Below are positions 62,362 through 64,000 of a DNA stretch of 64,000 nucleotides, one piece after another. Both the position numbers and the translations under genes were made by a program. How positions within the stretch are numbered: the stretch's first letter is position 1; each line of letters begins with the position of its first letter. Source of the stretch: DASRIA01 sp963816975 (GTDB taxonomy: Bacteria > Actinomycetota > Thermoleophilia > Solirubrobacterales > JBBDJG01); contig CAWFMD010000006.1 in NCBI GenBank assembly GCA_963816975.1, positions 806,001 through 870,000 on the forward strand. Direction: 5' to 3'. The notes below the pieces were generated by a model. The model searched no databases, was not told where the DNA came from, and saw nothing but the letters and a program-made list of their open reading frames with translations.

Positions 62362-64000
62362 GTGTCCAAGCCAGGGGGCGACACGCAGAGCACACGGCTA
62401 GGTGTAGCCGGACGGCTGATCGCCGCCCTGCCCACCGGCCACACCCTGCCCGAGGACGTCTGGCTGCGTCGCCACACAGCGTTGCTGGGATTGCTGTGGC
62501 TGCACGTCCCCGGCCTCATCGTGTTCGCCTGGCTGCGCGGCTACGAACCGATCCACGCGCTCGCACACGGCGCTCCCCTGATCGCGCTCGCCTGCCTGGC
62601 GATGATCGCCAAGCACAACCATCGCGCGGCCGCGGCGTTCGTGTCGCTCGGGCTGATCACATCGTCCGCGATGCTCGTCCACAGCTGGGGGGGCGTGATC
62701 GAAGGGCACTTCCACTTCTTTGTGATGATCGCGCTGCTGACCCTCTACGAGGACTGGTTCCCTTTCCTGGTGGCCGCGGCATACGTCGTGCTGCACCACG
62801 GAATCGTCGGCGCCACCGACCCGGGCGGCGTCTACAACCATCCGGATGCCGTGCAGCATCCGTGGAAGTGGGCAGCGATCCATGGGGGCTTCGTGGTGGC
62901 GGCGGGCGCCGCCAGCGTCGTCACGTGGCGCCTGAACGAAAACGTGCGCGCCGAGACGCAGGAGGCCTACCGCCGCGCGCGGGAGAGCGAAGAGCGTTTC
63001 AAGAGCGCGTTCGCGGACGCCCCGATCGGCATGATCCTGGCCACGATCGAACCGACTCGCTCGGGCCGCTTCCTCCAGGTGAATCGGGCGATGTGCGAGC
63101 TCACCGGATACTCGGAGCAGCAGCTGATCGGCCGGCGCTTCCATGAGATCACCCATCCCGACGACGTCGCGCTGAGCGTGTCGCTCAAACGGCAGGCATT
63201 GGCCGGCGAGCGGACCAGCTATCACCTCACGAAGCGCTACCTGCACGCCGACGGCCATTCGATCTGGGCACAGGTGCACGTATCGCTGGTGCGCGACAGC
63301 AGCGGCGAGCCCGCCTACACGATCGCCCAGGTCGAGGACATCACCGAGCGCAAGCAATCCGACGAAACGCTGCGCGACAGCCGTCGCCAGCTCGCGGAGG
63401 CCCAGAAGCTCGCCATGCTCGGAAGCTGGGAGCTGAATCTCCAGACGGGAGCAGTGACCTGGTCCGAGGAGCTGTACCGGATCTTCGGGCGCGACCCGGG
63501 CAACCTGATCGTGGACTACGAGGAGATCCTCTCCTTGCTCCACCCCGACGATCGCGAGCGCGTCGCGCAGATCATCGAGGAAACCACTTCCACTGGTGAT
63601 TCCTTCCACGTCGAGAACCGGCTCATCCGCCCGGACGGGGAGGTCCGCATCGCCGACTCCCACGGGCAGCTGATCGTGGACGCGGCCGGGGAGCCGCTCA
63701 AGCTGGTCGGCACGGCCCAGGACGTGACCGAGCGTCGGCGCGTCGAGCGCGAGCTCGCCGTCAAGCACAAGGCAGACCAGGAGCACCGTGCCAGAAGCGA
63801 GTTCCTGTCGCGCATCAGCCATGAGCTGCGGACACCTCTGAACGCGATCCTGGGCTTCGCGCAGCTGCTCGAGATGGATGAGCTCGACGACGCGCAGCGC
63901 GACAACGTCGATCTGATCATGAAGGGCGGAAGCCACCTGCTCCAGCTGATCAACGAGGTGCTCGAGATCACCCGGATCGAGTCCGGGGCCATGACCGTGT
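62362..64000 (+). CDS. Multi-PAS sensor histidine kinase with N-terminal membrane sensor (3' end outside the window)
   Basis: At least 546 aa, cut by the window end. It starts at GTG 62362; TAG at 62353 limits anything further upstream. About six membrane segments (residues 30-195) include HFHFFVMIALLTLYEDWF, an H-F-H-F-F stretch shared by a sensor module I have seen on chemoreceptors and cyclases. Two PAS domains follow: ESEERFKSAFADAPIGMILA with IAQVEDITERKQS, then KLAMLGSWELNLQTGAVTWS with GTAQDVTERRRVE. The kinase dimerisation box is LSRISHELRTPLNAILGFAQ, with the phosphorylated His. The ATPase domain must follow beyond 64000. The signal sensed is unknown. Confidence 0.85.
   Translation, partial: MSKPGGDTQSTRLGVAGRLIAALPTGHTLPEDVWLRRHTALLGLLWLHVPGLIVFAWLRGYEPIHALAHGAPLIALACLAMIAKHNHRAAAAFVSLGLITSSAMLVHSWGGVIEGHFHFFVMIALLTLYEDWFPFLVAAAYVVLHHGIVGATDPGGVYNHPDAVQHPWKWAAIHGGFVVAAGAASVVTWRLNENVRAETQEAYRRARESEERFKSAFADAPIGMILATIEPTRSGRFLQVNRAMCELTGYSEQQLIGRRFHEITHPDDVALSVSLKRQALAGERTSYHLTKRYLHADGHSIWAQVHVSLVRDSSGEPAYTIAQVEDITERKQSDETLRDSRRQLAEAQKLAMLGSWELNLQTGAVTWSEELYRIFGRDPGNLIVDYEEILSLLHPDDRERVAQIIEETTSTGDSFHVENRLIRPDGEVRIADSHGQLIVDAAGEPLKLVGTAQDVTERRRVERELAVKHKADQEHRARSEFLSRISHELRTPLNAILGFAQLLEMDELDDAQRDNVDLIMKGGSHLLQLINEVLEITRIESGAMTV

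Noticed and set aside
62309..62400. Stretch before the histidine kinase considered as a tRNA or structured RNA
   Set aside because: No cloverleaf arms or T-loop consensus can be formed; only short GC pairings.

Overview
This window is a densely packed, GC-rich (clearly well above 60%) bacterial chromosome segment. Many starts are GTG or TTG, and most gene junctions overlap by 1-20 nt. The gene content fits a high-GC actinobacterium, and I lean towards the Thermoleophilia/Solirubrobacterales. The pointers are a fused PafB-PafC regulator, secreted PKD and TolB-like proteins, a CIRCE-controlled groES-groEL pair, a PPOX-fold (F420/FMN-type) protein and many c-di-GMP proteins. That placement is inference: no rRNA is present, and only one tRNA (Ala, TGC).

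Layout. 0-11.6 kb: a DsbA-like gene, a pyruvate-dehydrogenase-type E1alpha/E1beta/E2 operon, a GGDEF-HD-GYP gene, a second complete E1alpha/E1beta/E2 set, then lipB and lipA, which make the lipoyl cofactor both E2 proteins need. No E3 (lipoamide dehydrogenase) gene is seen. 11.7-19.8 kb: a FIST sensor next to a large PAS-GAF-GGDEF-EAL protein, a rhomboid protease, a tiny membrane protein, a D-Ala-D-Ala carboxypeptidase and a second GGDEF-HD-GYP paralogue. 19.9-26.4 kb: a membrane protein with a low-complexity tail, a PKD protein, an unusual 5-residue-repeat protein, an ABC-F ATPase, TypA/BipA, three tiny genes and tRNA-Ala. 26.5-33.2 kb: glutamate dehydrogenase, citrate synthase, a PfkB kinase, an EamA transporter and pabB-pabC for folate.

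33.2-42.9 kb: a minus-strand cluster of cupin, divergent RpiB-like protein, APH-like kinase and a frameshifted HAD hydrolase. After it come MscS, a thioredoxin-fold protein, a flippase-like membrane protein, an SDR, an O-methyltransferase and groEL-groES. 43-49.4 kb: an ASCH protein, then a molybdate block (HTH-Mop regulator, modA, modB, modC, Crp/Fnr regulator) and a cNMP-binding/patatin pair. Several genes in this block carry single-base frameshifts at G/C runs. 49.4-54.9 kb: the dTDP-L-rhamnose operon rfbA-rfbD-rfbB-rfbC with a SnoaL-like gene, and a divergent PYROXD2-like oxidoreductase. 54.9-64 kb: a TolB-like propeller, PPOX protein, penicillin acylase, FKBP, PafBC, GNAT, and a multi-PAS histidine kinase running off the end.

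Most of this is housekeeping. The least explained parts are the HAD/APH/RpiB/cupin cluster, the pentamer-repeat gene facing an ABC-F gene, the small-ORF operon at 25.7-26.3 kb, and the clustered frameshifts at 43.8-48.6 kb, which may be sequencing error or gene decay.
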